Below, piece after piece: positions 31,390 through 40,066 of a DNA stretch of 64,000 bases; positions within the stretch are counted from its first letter, which is position 1, and each line of letters starts with the position of its first letter. The stretch spans positions 186,001 through 250,000 of the forward strand of contig NZ_JADIKL010000008.1 in assembly GCF_044904705.1 (NCBI RefSeq), read 5' to 3'. The translations under genes and the position numbers were made by a program. This stretch comes from Rhodanobacter_A agri. Its GTDB lineage: Bacteria > Pseudomonadota > Gammaproteobacteria > Xanthomonadales > Rhodanobacteraceae. Below the pieces are notes generated by a model, which saw only the letters and a list, made by a program, of their open reading frames with translations, was not told where the DNA came from and ran no database searches.

Positions 31390-31576
31390 AGGAATGTCAT
31401 CGCACGGCCCGGTTCGGCGTTTCCCGCATAGCCGCGACTTGAACCTTTCCGTGGCTTGACTGTCCCACCTAAACCCGATTGCAAGCCCGGCGCGGCCGCC
31501 TCACAATGGGCGACCAAGCCTCCGCAGTGGAGGCCCGGCCGGCGGCACCGGCATATCCAATACGAGGGAGTTTCGA

Positions 31577-32371
31577 ATGAAGCATTTTCTGCGCCCCACG
31601 CTGACGGCGGTGGCGATGACCGCGGCGCTGGGCCTGTCGGCGGGTGCGTTCGCCGCCCAGAAGACCACCAGCAAGCCCGCCAGCAGTGCCGCCGGCACGA
31701 CTGACAAGGCCAAGGCCAGCTACGTGGTGGGCTGGGAGATTGCTTCCCAGGTTCCGCCGATCATGCGCGACGAGCTGGACCCGGCCACCGTGGCGAACGC
31801 GGTGAAGGCTGCGCTTTCCGGCGAGAAGCCGAGCATGAGCGAGGCCGAGGCCAAGCAGGTGCATGACGCCTTCATGGCCAAGATCAAGGCCAAGTACGAA
31901 GCCGAGATGACCAAGCTGGCGGCCAAGAACAAGGCCGAGGGCGACGCCTTCCTCGCCAAGAACAAGACCCAGCCGGGTGTGAAGACCACGGCCTCGGGCC
32001 TGCAGTACCAGGTGATCAGCCAGGGTACCGGCGCCCGCCCGGGCCCGGGCGATACGGTGAAGATCAACTACACCGGCAGCTTCATCAACGGTGAAGTGTT
32101 CGACGCTTCCGCCAAGCACAACCCGCCGGGTGCGGCCGACATCCCGCTGGCCGGCGTGATCCCCGGTTTCCGCGAAGGCCTGCAGCTGATGCAGGTGGGC
32201 GGCCACTACAAGCTGTTCATTCCGGCGAGCCTGGCCTACGGCGCCGAGCCGCAGCCGCCGATGCCGCCGAACGCCACGCTGATCTTCGACGTGACCCTGG
32301 TCAGCACCAAGGCGACGCCTGCCGCTCCCGCACCCAGCAACGCCAGCGGTGGCGGCGACAGCGGCCAGTAA
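31577..32371 (+). CDS. periplasmic FKBP-type peptidyl-prolyl isomerase (FkpA/Mip-like)
   Basis: A 264-residue folding factor. Signal peptide 1-24 (LGLSAGAFAAQ), an N-terminal helical dimerisation domain (about 45-125, with a Lys/Ala-rich helix AKIKAKYEAEMTKLAAKNKAEGDAFL), and an FKBP domain about 140-245 (VISQGTGARPGPGDTVKINYTGSFINGEVFDAS, VIPGFREGLQLMQVGGHYKLFIPASLAYG, TLIFDVTLV). The dimeric V-shape of FkpA/Mip is expected. The C-terminal ~20 residues are Ala/Ser/Gly-rich and probably disordered. Monocistronic, with a terminator immediately behind. Confidence 0.95.
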   Translation: MKHFLRPTLTAVAMTAALGLSAGAFAAQKTTSKPASSAAGTTDKAKASYVVGWEIASQVPPIMRDELDPATVANAVKAALSGEKPSMSEAEAKQVHDAFMAKIKAKYEAEMTKLAAKNKAEGDAFLAKNKTQPGVKTTASGLQYQVISQGTGARPGPGDTVKINYTGSFINGEVFDASAKHNPPGAADIPLAGVIPGFREGLQLMQVGGHYKLFIPASLAYGAEPQPPMPPNATLIFDVTLVSTKATPAAPAPSNASGGGDSGQ

Positions 32372-32396
32372 GCACGGCCCTGGCAGTCCCCGTCGA

Positions 32397-32422
32397 GAGG
32401 GCGCGAAGCGATTCGCGCCCTC
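32397..32422 (+). terminator. intrinsic terminator after the FKBP gene
   Basis: An 11-bp stem GAGGGCGCGAA / TTCGCGCCCTC with a GCGA loop, followed by TTGCTTTC. Confidence 0.8.
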
Positions 32423-32502
32423 TTGCTTTCCTGATTGTCCAACCGCGGCAATGGTCGCGCGGTTAGAATGCATGTTCGCGTTCCAGAGGAATCGGCAGCA
32501 CG

Positions 32503-33846
32503 ATGAAAGTCACGATCTTCGGCACCGGCTATGTCGGCCTGGTTACCGGCGCCTGCCTCGCCGAGATGGGCAACCATGTGGTCTGCGTGGACATCGACGC
32601 GGGCAAGGTCGAACGCCTGAAGCGCGGCGAGATTCCGATCTATGAGCCGGGCCTGGAGCCCATCGTCAAGCGCAATCATGCCGACGGCCAGCTCGACTTC
32701 ACGACCGAGGCCGCGCCGGCGATCGCGCACGGCGAAACAATCTTCATCGCGGTAGGCACCCCGCCTGACGAGGACGGCAGCGCCGACCTGCAATACGTGC
32801 TGAGCGTGGCGAAGACCATCGGCCGGCACATGGATCGCTACACCGTGGTGGTGAACAAATCCACCGTGCCGGTGGGCACCGCCGACCGCGTACGCACGGC
32901 GATCGCGGCGGAGCTGGCGGCGCGCGGCGCGAGCATCGAGTTCGACGTGGTCTCCAACCCCGAATTCCTCAAGGAAGGCGACGCGGTGGAGGATTGCCTG
33001 CGCCCCGACCGCATCGTGATCGGCAGCTCCAGCGAGCGCGCGGTGGCCGTGTTGCGCAAGTTGTACGCACCGTTCAACCGCAACCACGAACGCACCGTGG
33101 TGATGGACGAGCGTTCCGCCGAGCTGACCAAGTACGCCGCCAACGCGATGCTGGCGACCAAGATCAGCTTCATGAACGAGATCGCCAACATCGCCGAGCG
33201 CGTGGGCGCCGACGTGGAGCTGGTGCGCCAAGGCATCGGCGCCGATCCGCGCATCGGCTACCACTTCATCTATCCCGGCGCGGGCTACGGCGGCTCGTGC
33301 TTCCCGAAGGACGTTCAGGCGCTGGAGCGCACCGCGCGTAGCGTCGGTTATGAGGCACGCGTGCTCGGTGCGGTCGAGGCGGTGAACCACGACCAGAAGA
33401 CTAAGTTGTTCGACCTGATCGCGCGCCATTTCGACGGCCAGCTGCAGGGCCGGACCATCGCGCTGTGGGGCCTTGCGTTCAAGCCGAACACCGACGACAT
33501 GCGCGAGGCGTCCAGCCGCAACCTGATGGAAGCGCTGTGGGCCGCCGGCGCCCGCGTGCAGGCCTTCGACCCGGAGGCGCGCGAGGAAACCCGGCGGATC
33601 TACGGCGATCGCGCCGATCTCGTGCTGTGCGAGCACGCCTACGATGCGCTGCAAGGCGCCGACGCGCTGGCCATCGTCACCGAGTGGAAGGCCTTCCGCA
33701 GCCCGGACTTCGCGCGTATCCGCGCTGCGCTGAAAACCTCGGTGATCTTCGACGGCCGCAATCTCTACGATCCCGCGGCAGTGGAGGAGTCGGGCGTGGC
33801 CTATTACGGCATCGGCCGTGGCCGCAGCCTGCAGCAGGCGCGGTGA
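32503..33846 (+). CDS. ugd: UDP-glucose 6-dehydrogenase
   Basis: A 447-residue NAD+-dependent enzyme oxidising UDP-glucose to UDP-glucuronate for exopolysaccharide or LPS sugar synthesis. N-terminal Rossmann domain (VTIFGTGYVGLVTGACLAEMGN), substrate and catalytic region with the Cys in YGGSCFPKDVQAL (about residue 266), the KFAANAMLATKISFMNE-type helix, and the C-terminal GLAFKPNTDDMREASS domain. All active-site residues are present. It ends in a TGATG overlap with slyX. No polysaccharide gene cluster is adjacent. Confidence 0.96.
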   Translation: MKVTIFGTGYVGLVTGACLAEMGNHVVCVDIDAGKVERLKRGEIPIYEPGLEPIVKRNHADGQLDFTTEAAPAIAHGETIFIAVGTPPDEDGSADLQYVLSVAKTIGRHMDRYTVVVNKSTVPVGTADRVRTAIAAELAARGASIEFDVVSNPEFLKEGDAVEDCLRPDRIVIGSSSERAVAVLRKLYAPFNRNHERTVVMDERSAELTKYAANAMLATKISFMNEIANIAERVGADVELVRQGIGADPRIGYHFIYPGAGYGGSCFPKDVQALERTARSVGYEARVLGAVEAVNHDQKTKLFDLIARHFDGQLQGRTIALWGLAFKPNTDDMREASSRNLMEALWAAGARVQAFDPEAREETRRIYGDRADLVLCEHAYDALQGADALAIVTEWKAFRSPDFARIRAALKTSVIFDGRNLYDPAAVEESGVAYYGIGRGRSLQQAR

Positions 33847-34058
33847 TGAACGCGATCGAACAGCGCCTGGCCGATCTCGAAGTACGGCTGACCTTCATCG
33901 ACGACACCGTGCAGGCACTGGCCGCGGCCGACGCCGAACAGGCGATGCGCATCGTCGAGCTGGAACGCCTGCTGCATCTGCTGCGCCAGGAATTGCAGAG
34001 CGTGCGCTTGGGGCCAGGGCACGATCCGCACAGCGAACCGCCGCCGCCGCACTATTGA
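33846..34058 (+). CDS. slyX: SlyX family protein
   Basis: A 70-residue coiled-coil protein. MNAIEQRLADLEVRLTFIDDTVQALAAADAEQAMRIVELERLLHLLRQEL matches the SlyX signature (LExRLTFID/EDTV... followed by a leucine-heptad helix), and the C-terminus is Pro-rich (EPPPPHY) as in E. coli SlyX. Function is unknown. Its ATG overlaps the ugd stop, so it is translated with ugd. Two REP-like repeats follow. Confidence 0.92.
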   Translation: MNAIEQRLADLEVRLTFIDDTVQALAAADAEQAMRIVELERLLHLLRQELQSVRLGPGHDPHSEPPPPHY

Positions 34059-34061
34059 AAA

Positions 34062-34112
34062 GTGCGGCCAAGGATGGCCGCCCGTTTGATCCTCGCGATC
34101 ATGGATGATCGC
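34062..34112 (+). repeat. REP-like two-hairpin repeat, copy C
   Basis: Canonical copy: GTGCGGCCAAGGATGGCCGC, a CCGTTTGATCCTC linker, then the palindrome GCGATCATGGATGATCGC. Followed 13 bp later by copy D in the same orientation. Confidence 0.8.
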
Positions 34113-34125
34113 AAATGAATTGATA

Positions 34126-34176
34126 GTGCGGTCAAGGATGGCCGCCCGTTTGATTTCCGCGATCATGGACGATCGC
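34126..34176 (+). repeat. REP-like two-hairpin repeat, copy D
   Basis: GTGCGGTCAAGGATGGCCGC, linker, GCGATCATGGACGATCGC. Tandem partner of copy C. It ends 27 bp before the DUF2058 start codon. Confidence 0.8.
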
Positions 34177-34202
34177 AGTAATAAAGCATCGGAATCACGA
34201 TC

Positions 34203-34760
34203 ATGAGTGAATCACTGCGCGACCAGCTGCTCAAGAGCGGTCTCGTCAAGCAAGTCCGCGAAGAAAAACGCGGCAGCGAAGGCAAAGGCAGGCCAAGCCC
34301 CGGCAAGGCTCATGGTCACGGTGGCAAGCCGCCGGCGCCGCGCCGCAACCAGGAAGAGATCGACCTGGCCAAGGCCTACGCGATTCGCGCGCAGACCGAA
34401 GCGATCGAGCGCAAGCGCGCCCAGCAAGAGGCCGAGGAACAGGCGCGCCTGCGTCGCGAGCGCAAGCAGAAGATCCAGCAGTTGCTGGAGGGCAAGGCGT
34501 TGAACAAGGCCGAGACCGAACTGGTGCGCAACTTCGAATACGGCGGGAAGATCCGCCGTATCCACGTCGATGCGGCCCAGCTGGCAGCGCTCAATGCGGG
34601 TGAGCTGGGCGTGGTGCAGCAGGCGGGGCGTTACCTGCTGGTCGCGCGCGACATCGCCGAACAGGTGCGCGCGATCGACGAGCACCTGCTGGCCGTGCTG
34701 GTCGATCCGAATGCGTCCGGCAGCGACGACGACGGCGTGCCCGACGATCTGGTCTGGTAA
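34203..34760 (+). CDS. DUF2058 family protein (YaiL-like)
   Basis: A 185-residue highly charged protein. SLRDQLLKSGLVKQVREEKR at the N-terminus, a Lys/Arg/Glu-rich predicted coiled coil (about 55-105), and NKAETELVRNFEYGGKIRRIHVDAAQLAALNAGELGVVQQAGRYLLVARDIAEQVRAID as the conserved C-terminal domain. E. coli YaiL is a nucleoprotein/polysaccharide-accessory protein of unclear role, so no function is assigned. It ends with an acidic tail (SGSDDDGVPDD). Single gene with a terminator behind it. Confidence 0.9.
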   Translation: MSESLRDQLLKSGLVKQVREEKRGSEGKGRPSPGKAHGHGGKPPAPRRNQEEIDLAKAYAIRAQTEAIERKRAQQEAEEQARLRRERKQKIQQLLEGKALNKAETELVRNFEYGGKIRRIHVDAAQLAALNAGELGVVQQAGRYLLVARDIAEQVRAIDEHLLAVLVDPNASGSDDDGVPDDLVW

Positions 34761-34789
34761 GACGGTCCGCCTGCTGTTGGCCCTCAAGA

Positions 34790-34816
34790 AAACGCCCGGC
34801 ACCTGGCCGGGCGTTT
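34790..34816 (+). terminator. intrinsic terminator after the DUF2058 gene
   Basis: An 11-bp stem AAACGCCCGGC / GCCGGGCGTTT with a 5-nt loop. It sits between convergent genes and can also act for the minus-strand beta-oxidation gene, which ends at 34839. Confidence 0.8.
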
Positions 34817-34838
34817 CGTTGGTGAAGCAAGTGCGAGC

Positions 34839-36902
34839 TCAGATAGTGTCGGCACCCGCCGACAGTGACGGATGCTCCCAGCCTTCCTTGGGCGTGAAGC
34901 GCGCGCCATGGCGCTGCGCCAATTGTTCCAGCCTTGCCTTGACCGAGTCCACGCCCTCGCTGCGCAGGTACTGGATCGGACCGCCGCGGAAGGGCGCAAA
35001 GCCGGTGCCGAAGATCACGCCGGCGTCGAGCAGGTCGGCGTCGTCCACCACGTCGTCGGCGAGGCAGGCCACTGCCTCGTTTACCATGGGCAGGATCATG
35101 CGGTCGGTGAGATCAGGTGCCGGCGCGTAGTCGGGATCGACCTCCGGCTTGATCGGCTTGCCGTCCTGCCAGACGTACAGGCCTTGACCGTCCTTCTTGC
35201 CGCGCTTGCCGGCGTCGAGCTTGTCTTCCAGCCCGGGCGGCAGCTCCAGGCCAAGGAAGGGCGCGAGTTCCTTGCCCACCGAGGCGCACACATCCAGGCC
35301 CACGGTGTCGGCCAGCTCAATCGGCCCCATCGGCATGCCGAACTGCTTTGCCGCCTTGTCCAGCACCGGGCCGGGCACGCCCTCGTTGTACAGGCGCAAT
35401 GCCTCCAGCAGGTAGGGCATCAGGATGCGGTTGACCAGGAAGCCTGGCGTGCCTTTCACGGCCACCGGCAGCTTGCCGATCGCCTTGCAGAAGGCCAGTG
35501 CGCGCTTCTCGATCGCCGGATCGAGCTTGTCGTGGCGCACCACCTCGACCAGCGGCATCTGCGCCACAGGATTGAAGAAGTGCAGACCGAGGAAGCGTTG
35601 CGGCGCTACGAGATTCTTGCGCAGTTCATCCAGCGGGATGCTGGAGGTGTTGCTGGCGAGGATTTCCGCGGCCTGGAATTGCGGTTCGATGGCGGCGTAC
35701 AGCGCCTCCTTGGCTTCGGCGTTCTCGTAGATCGCTTCGATGGCGAGGTCGGCGCCCTTGACGCCGGCGCCTTCCACATCGGCGCGCAGGCGACGAACCG
35801 CGGCCTCGATCTTCTCGGGTGTCTTCAGCTTCTTCTCGTAGAGCTTGCGGGCGCGATCCAGCGCGGGCTGGATGAACTTCATCTCGCGGTCCTGCAAGGT
35901 CACCGCAAAGCCCTTGAGCGCGGCCCAGGCGGCGATGTCGCCGCCCATCACGCCGGCGCCCACCACGTGCACATGCGAGATGCCGTGTTCGGTGCCGGCG
36001 CCCTGGTTCTTCAGCCGTTCCTGCAGGAAGAACAGGCGGATCAGGTTGTGTGCGGTAGGCGTCTGCGCCAGTTTCGCCACCGAGCGTGCTTCCAGCTTCA
36101 ACCGCTGGCGGATGTCGCCGCCGCCGCGCTGCCACACGTCGATCATCGCGAACGGGGCGGGATAGTGCTCCCTGCGCACCTTGGCGGCGGTCTGTTTCAT
36201 CACCATCGGCGCGAGGATCTGCCGCGCCGGCCAGCAGTTGCTGAGCCAGGCTTTGGCGCGTCGCGCGAACGGCCGCGGCTGTGGGCGGCGCAGCAGTGCG
36301 CGTGCCTCGGCCAGCAATTCCTCGGCTGGCGCCACACGGTCGATCACCCCCAGTGCCAGCGCACGCTTCGCCGACAGCGGCTTGCCGGTGAGCATCAGGG
36401 GCAGCGCGTCGAGGGCGCCGATCAGCCGCGGCAGGCGCGCCGTGCCGCCCCAGCCGGGATGGATGCCAAGCATCACCTCGGGCAGGGCGATCCTGGTTTT
36501 GTCATCGTCCGCGGCGATGCGCTGGCGGCAGGCCAGGACCAGCTCGGTGCCACCGCCCATGCAGGCGCCATGCACCGCCGCCACCGTGGGGCAGGGCAGC
36601 CGGGCCAGTGCCTCGTACACCTGCTGACCGTTCTCGATGTTCTCCAGCACGCTGCCTTGTTTGGCGTACTCCACGAATTCCTTGATGTCCGCACCCACCG
36701 CGAAGCCGGCGGGCTTGGCGGAATGCACAATCACACCGGCCGGCTGCTCGATCGCCAGCCGCTCGACGATCTGGCCCAGCTCATCGAGCACGGCGCGGTT
36801 GATTGCGTTGACGCTGCTGCCGGCACGGTCGAGGCCGAGTGTGACGATGCCGCGCTCGTCCAGACTCGTCTTCCAATGGTTGAAGCGCAATCCTTCGAAC
36901 AT
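34839..36902 (-). CDS. bifunctional enoyl-CoA hydratase / 3-hydroxyacyl-CoA dehydrogenase (FadJ/FadB-like)
   Basis: A 687-residue fatty-acid beta-oxidation enzyme. The N-terminal crotonase half (about 1-200) has the oxyanion-hole stretch FAVGADIKEF and HGACMGGGTELVLACR and the catalytic Glu in IALPEVMLGIHPGWGGTARLPRL. The C-terminal dehydrogenase (about 300-680) has the NAD loop VVGAGVMGGDIAAW, the catalytic His in FLGLHFFNPVAQMPLVEVV and PGFLVNRILMPYLLEAL. The length and hydratase region resemble FadJ more than FadB, but the two cannot be separated safely here. No thiolase gene is adjacent, so the complex partner must be elsewhere. The start at 36902 (MFEGLRFNHW) precedes the crotonase fold directly. 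Confidence 0.93.
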   Translation of the reverse strand: MFEGLRFNHWKTSLDERGIVTLGLDRAGSSVNAINRAVLDELGQIVERLAIEQPAGVIVHSAKPAGFAVGADIKEFVEYAKQGSVLENIENGQQVYEALARLPCPTVAAVHGACMGGGTELVLACRQRIAADDDKTRIALPEVMLGIHPGWGGTARLPRLIGALDALPLMLTGKPLSAKRALALGVIDRVAPAEELLAEARALLRRPQPRPFARRAKAWLSNCWPARQILAPMVMKQTAAKVRREHYPAPFAMIDVWQRGGGDIRQRLKLEARSVAKLAQTPTAHNLIRLFFLQERLKNQGAGTEHGISHVHVVGAGVMGGDIAAWAALKGFAVTLQDREMKFIQPALDRARKLYEKKLKTPEKIEAAVRRLRADVEGAGVKGADLAIEAIYENAEAKEALYAAIEPQFQAAEILASNTSSIPLDELRKNLVAPQRFLGLHFFNPVAQMPLVEVVRHDKLDPAIEKRALAFCKAIGKLPVAVKGTPGFLVNRILMPYLLEALRLYNEGVPGPVLDKAAKQFGMPMGPIELADTVGLDVCASVGKELAPFLGLELPPGLEDKLDAGKRGKKDGQGLYVWQDGKPIKPEVDPDYAPAPDLTDRMILPMVNEAVACLADDVVDDADLLDAGVIFGTGFAPFRGGPIQYLRSEGVDSVKARLEQLAQRHGARFTPKEGWEHPSLSAGADTI

Positions 36903-37172
36903 GGGATCAGGGAAGTGGTGGACGAAGCCCGAACCATACCGTCCCGTCCGGACGAATGCGAGATGCGGTCCGGGCATCTCGGTGGGCGCTGCGCCAGGCG
37001 CGGACTTGCGTCGACTTTCGGAATCTTCCGATCGGTTGAATGTGAAGCGGTTCGCCCACCGCAGTGGCGAACAGGCGCCAGAATGGTCGGAAACCGTGGA
37101 GAATGCGCCACGGGGGACTGGTGGTCGGCGTAGCATCGTTGCCGGCTGCATCGAACGATTCAGGGAGCCACG

Positions 37173-37676
37173 ATGACATCGATGATGGATATGCCCTTGC
37201 CATCTTCCGGTCACGACGTCTTCGAGCGGATCCTGGCCGCGCCTGCCGGCGTGGTGGCTGTGCGCAGCGAAGACGGCGGGGCGTTGCTGGAACAATTCCG
37301 CGGCATCGCCCGCCACAGCGGACAAGCGGTTTACCTGTGGCAGCCGGGCGTGGGCCTGTCCAGCCTGCGCGATGCGTATGCGCGTGTGCCGGATGCGCAA
37401 CGTCTCGGCCAGGCCTTGCGCTACATGCAGCAGAGCATGCATTTCGGGGTCTACATACTGCAGGAACTGGAATTGCCGCTGGCGCCGACCGACCTTGCCC
37501 TGTTGCGACAGCTGGCGCGGGCGAACACCGGGCAACTGCGCCGCGTGGTGTTGTTGAATGCGCCGCTGGCCTTGGTCGAGCAGCTGGGCGAATTGATCGC
37601 CTTCATCGATAGCGAGCCCGAGTTGCCGCAGCGCCTGCGCTTGCGCGATGGCCGTTGGCTGAGCGGACAGGCATGA
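37173..37676 (+). CDS. conserved protein of unknown function coupled to a GGDEF-EAL gene
   Basis: A 167-residue soluble protein I do not recognise. After a short tail it reads HDVFERILAAPAGVVAVRSEDGGALLEQFRGIARHSGQAVYLWQPGVGLSSLRDA, then YMQQSMHFGVYILQELELPLAPTDLALLRQLARANTGQLRRVVLLNAPLALVEQLGELIAFI. The alternating strands and helices and the VVLLNAPLAL strand suggest an alpha/beta fold like a nucleotide-handling domain, but no P-loop is present. GGGAG lies just before the ATG. Its stop overlaps the start of the GGDEF-EAL gene (ATGA), so the two products are probably made together and may interact. Confidence 0.8.
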   Translation: MTSMMDMPLPSSGHDVFERILAAPAGVVAVRSEDGGALLEQFRGIARHSGQAVYLWQPGVGLSSLRDAYARVPDAQRLGQALRYMQQSMHFGVYILQELELPLAPTDLALLRQLARANTGQLRRVVLLNAPLALVEQLGELIAFIDSEPELPQRLRLRDGRWLSGQA

Positions 37677-39886
37677 GCGAAGGCATCCTCGTACTGGCCG
37701 CACAACGCGATCTGCGTCGCCGCCTGTTCGACGTGTTCGACCGGGCAGGCTGCCGGCATATCCACAGCGCTCGCGACGCGCAGCATGCAGCGATCCTGCT
37801 GGAGGGACGCCAGTCGCTGGAGCTGATGGTGGCTGTGCTCGGCAACGACGAGGCGCAGGCCCGCCGTTGCTGCGAGCAACTGTGCGCCCTGGCGGCTGGC
37901 GCCGGCGTGCCGTTGCTGGCGATCCTGGACGAAGACGCGCCATTGCAGGTTGCCCAATTGCCCGACGGCATCGCCGGCTGGCTGCCCGCCGGCCAGATCG
38001 AAACCGAGCTGCTGACACGCTGGAAGCAGCTGCCGTCGGCTGCGCCTTCGGCAGGACCCGCACCCGCGCGCAGTGCAGCGGAAAACGCGCTGGCCCTGCT
38101 GGCCCGCATTTTCGCCACCAGCGGCGGTGGCGCCACCCGCGATGCCTCGGCGCGGCTGCTGTTCGACGAACTGGCGCTGGACTATCTGGCCGTATGGCCG
38201 GTGCGCGGCGAAGGCGGCGAGTTCCTGGCGCCGCTGCTGCAGCTCTGGAACGGTGCGGAGCCGGCGTGGCCGCCGCTCGAGTCGCAAGCCACGCTGCAGC
38301 GTGTCCTGGGCGGGGAGTCGGTGCTCTACCGTGGCGACGCGCAGCAGCGCATGCCCGCGGACCCCTTGCTGCCTTTGCTCGAGCTGTCGGGTTTCGTCGG
38401 ACTGCCGTTGCTGGACGAGCGACGGGTGGTGCTGGGTGCGATGCTGGCCGGCACCCGGCGCGGCTTCGACGACATGGCGATCGTCGAGCCCTTGCTTCGT
38501 TGCGCGGCAGCACGCTTCGCGCAGGGACTGGAGCTTGGACTCACGCGCGAGCAGGGGCGTGCCGAAGGCCTGCTCGATGCGCTTACCGGCCTGCCGAACC
38601 GCCTTTTGTTCGGCGACCGGCTGGAGTCGATCCTGCGCGAGGCGGTGCGCAACGGCGAGTGCTTTGCCGTGCTGTTCGTGGATCTCGACCATTTCAAGGC
38701 GGTCAACGACACCCACGGCCACGCCGCCGGCGACCAGGTGTTGCAGGAAGTTACCCGTCGCCTGCGCGGCAGCGTGCGCGCCTCCGACACGGTGGCGCGC
38801 TACGCCGGCGACGAGTTCACTGTGGTGCTGCGCCACATCGTGAAGAACGACGACGTGCAGCGGGTCGCGGAAAAGATCTTGCAGGTGATCGCCGAGCCGG
38901 TGCAGCTGGAAAACGGCGCGCGGTTGCAGGTCGGTGTGTCGATCGGCGTGAGTTTCTTCCCCGACGACGCGGCCGACGCGGAAACCCTGCTCAAGCATGC
39001 CGACGAGGCGATGTACGCGGCCAAGCGCCAGGGGCGCAACAACTGCCGCATCTACGAGGTGAGTCCGGAATATGCGCGCGAGCACGGCATGGCGCTGCGC
39101 TCGCGCCTGCGCCATGCCCTGGGCAACGGTGAGCTACGCCTGGTCTACCAGCCGCAGGTCGGCACCGAGAGCGAGGACATCGTGGGGATGGAGGCGCTGC
39201 TGCGCTGGGAACATCCCGAGCTGGGGCCGATCAGTCCCGCGGTGTTCGTGCCGCTGGCCGAGGAGACCGGCCTGATCGTGCCGATCGGCGAATGGGTGCT
39301 GCGCACGGCGTGTCGCCAGGCTCAGGAGTGGGAGCAGCGCTATGGCCTGCGCCTGCGCCTGGGCGTGAACCTGTCCGCGCTGCAGCTGATGGAACCGAAG
39401 CTGCCGACCACCGTATTCCGTTCGCTGCAGGAAAGTGGGCTCGACCCCACCTTGCTGGAACTGGAGATCACCGAAAGCATCAGCATCAAGGCCGCACCGA
39501 ACCTGGTGGAGAACCTGCAGGCGCTGCACCGGCTGGGCTGCCGCATCGCGATCGACGATTTCGGTACCGGCGCCGCCTCGCTGGACTATCTGCGCAAGCT
39601 GCCGGCCGACCGCATCAAGGTCGACCAGAGTTTCGTCCGCAACATCGGCGTGGACCCGGACGACGAGGCGATCGTGCGCGCCACCATCGAAATGGCGCAC
39701 CGGCTCAAGCGCACTGTAGTCGCCGAAGGGGTAGAGACCGAGCAGCACCTCAGCTTCCTGCGCGCCCATCAGTGCGACGAGTTGCAGGGCTACCTGTTCT
39801 GCCGGCCGCTGCCGGTGGTTTCCTTCGAGCGGCTGCTGGCCGAACGCCAGCACCTGCTGGGCCAGTCGGCCGCCGTGCCGGCTTGA
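37673..39886 (+). CDS. GGDEF-EAL protein with N-terminal REC-like and GAF-like domains (c-di-GMP)
   Basis: A 737-residue cyclic-di-GMP enzyme without membrane segments. Residues ~1-125 resemble a receiver fold (ILVLAAQRDLRRRLFDVFDRAGC) lacking a clear phospho-Asp; ~135-285 looks like a GAF domain. The GGDEF domain (about 300-460) has the active-site variant AGDEF (378-382) plus FVDLDHFKAVNDTHGHAAGD. The EAL domain (about 475-725) keeps MEALLRWEHPELG, NLSALQL, ELEITES, IDDFGTGAASL, KVDQSFV and AEGVETEQH, so phosphodiesterase activity is likely; cyclase activity is possible. Translationally coupled to the unknown gene upstream. Confidence 0.94.
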   Translation: MSEGILVLAAQRDLRRRLFDVFDRAGCRHIHSARDAQHAAILLEGRQSLELMVAVLGNDEAQARRCCEQLCALAAGAGVPLLAILDEDAPLQVAQLPDGIAGWLPAGQIETELLTRWKQLPSAAPSAGPAPARSAAENALALLARIFATSGGGATRDASARLLFDELALDYLAVWPVRGEGGEFLAPLLQLWNGAEPAWPPLESQATLQRVLGGESVLYRGDAQQRMPADPLLPLLELSGFVGLPLLDERRVVLGAMLAGTRRGFDDMAIVEPLLRCAAARFAQGLELGLTREQGRAEGLLDALTGLPNRLLFGDRLESILREAVRNGECFAVLFVDLDHFKAVNDTHGHAAGDQVLQEVTRRLRGSVRASDTVARYAGDEFTVVLRHIVKNDDVQRVAEKILQVIAEPVQLENGARLQVGVSIGVSFFPDDAADAETLLKHADEAMYAAKRQGRNNCRIYEVSPEYAREHGMALRSRLRHALGNGELRLVYQPQVGTESEDIVGMEALLRWEHPELGPISPAVFVPLAEETGLIVPIGEWVLRTACRQAQEWEQRYGLRLRLGVNLSALQLMEPKLPTTVFRSLQESGLDPTLLELEITESISIKAAPNLVENLQALHRLGCRIAIDDFGTGAASLDYLRKLPADRIKVDQSFVRNIGVDPDDEAIVRATIEMAHRLKRTVVAEGVETEQHLSFLRAHQCDELQGYLFCRPLPVVSFERLLAERQHLLGQSAAVPA

Positions 39887-39995
39887 GCCGGGCGGCATTT
39901 GTCCCCATCCTTGACCGATCCGCCGCAGCCACGGCGGGTCAACCAATGGCAGGCCCGAACGTCAGAGTGGGGTCGCTACACTGATACGCGATGCT

Positions 39996-40022
39996 GAACT
40001 TGCGCGCCCGGCCCCGGTCTGA
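39996..40022 (+). promoter_or_regulatory. sigma-E-type promoter of rpoE
   Basis: GAACTT (39996-40001), exactly 16 bp, then TCTGA (40018-40022): a full match to the sigma-E (RpoE/AlgU) consensus. It starts about 45 nt before the rpoE start codon and implies autoregulation of the rpoE-rseA-degP operon. Confidence 0.8.
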
Positions 40023-40066
40023 GCAGCGCGCTCGTTCTGGCACAGGCACTGCAGCGGAAGACGGCA

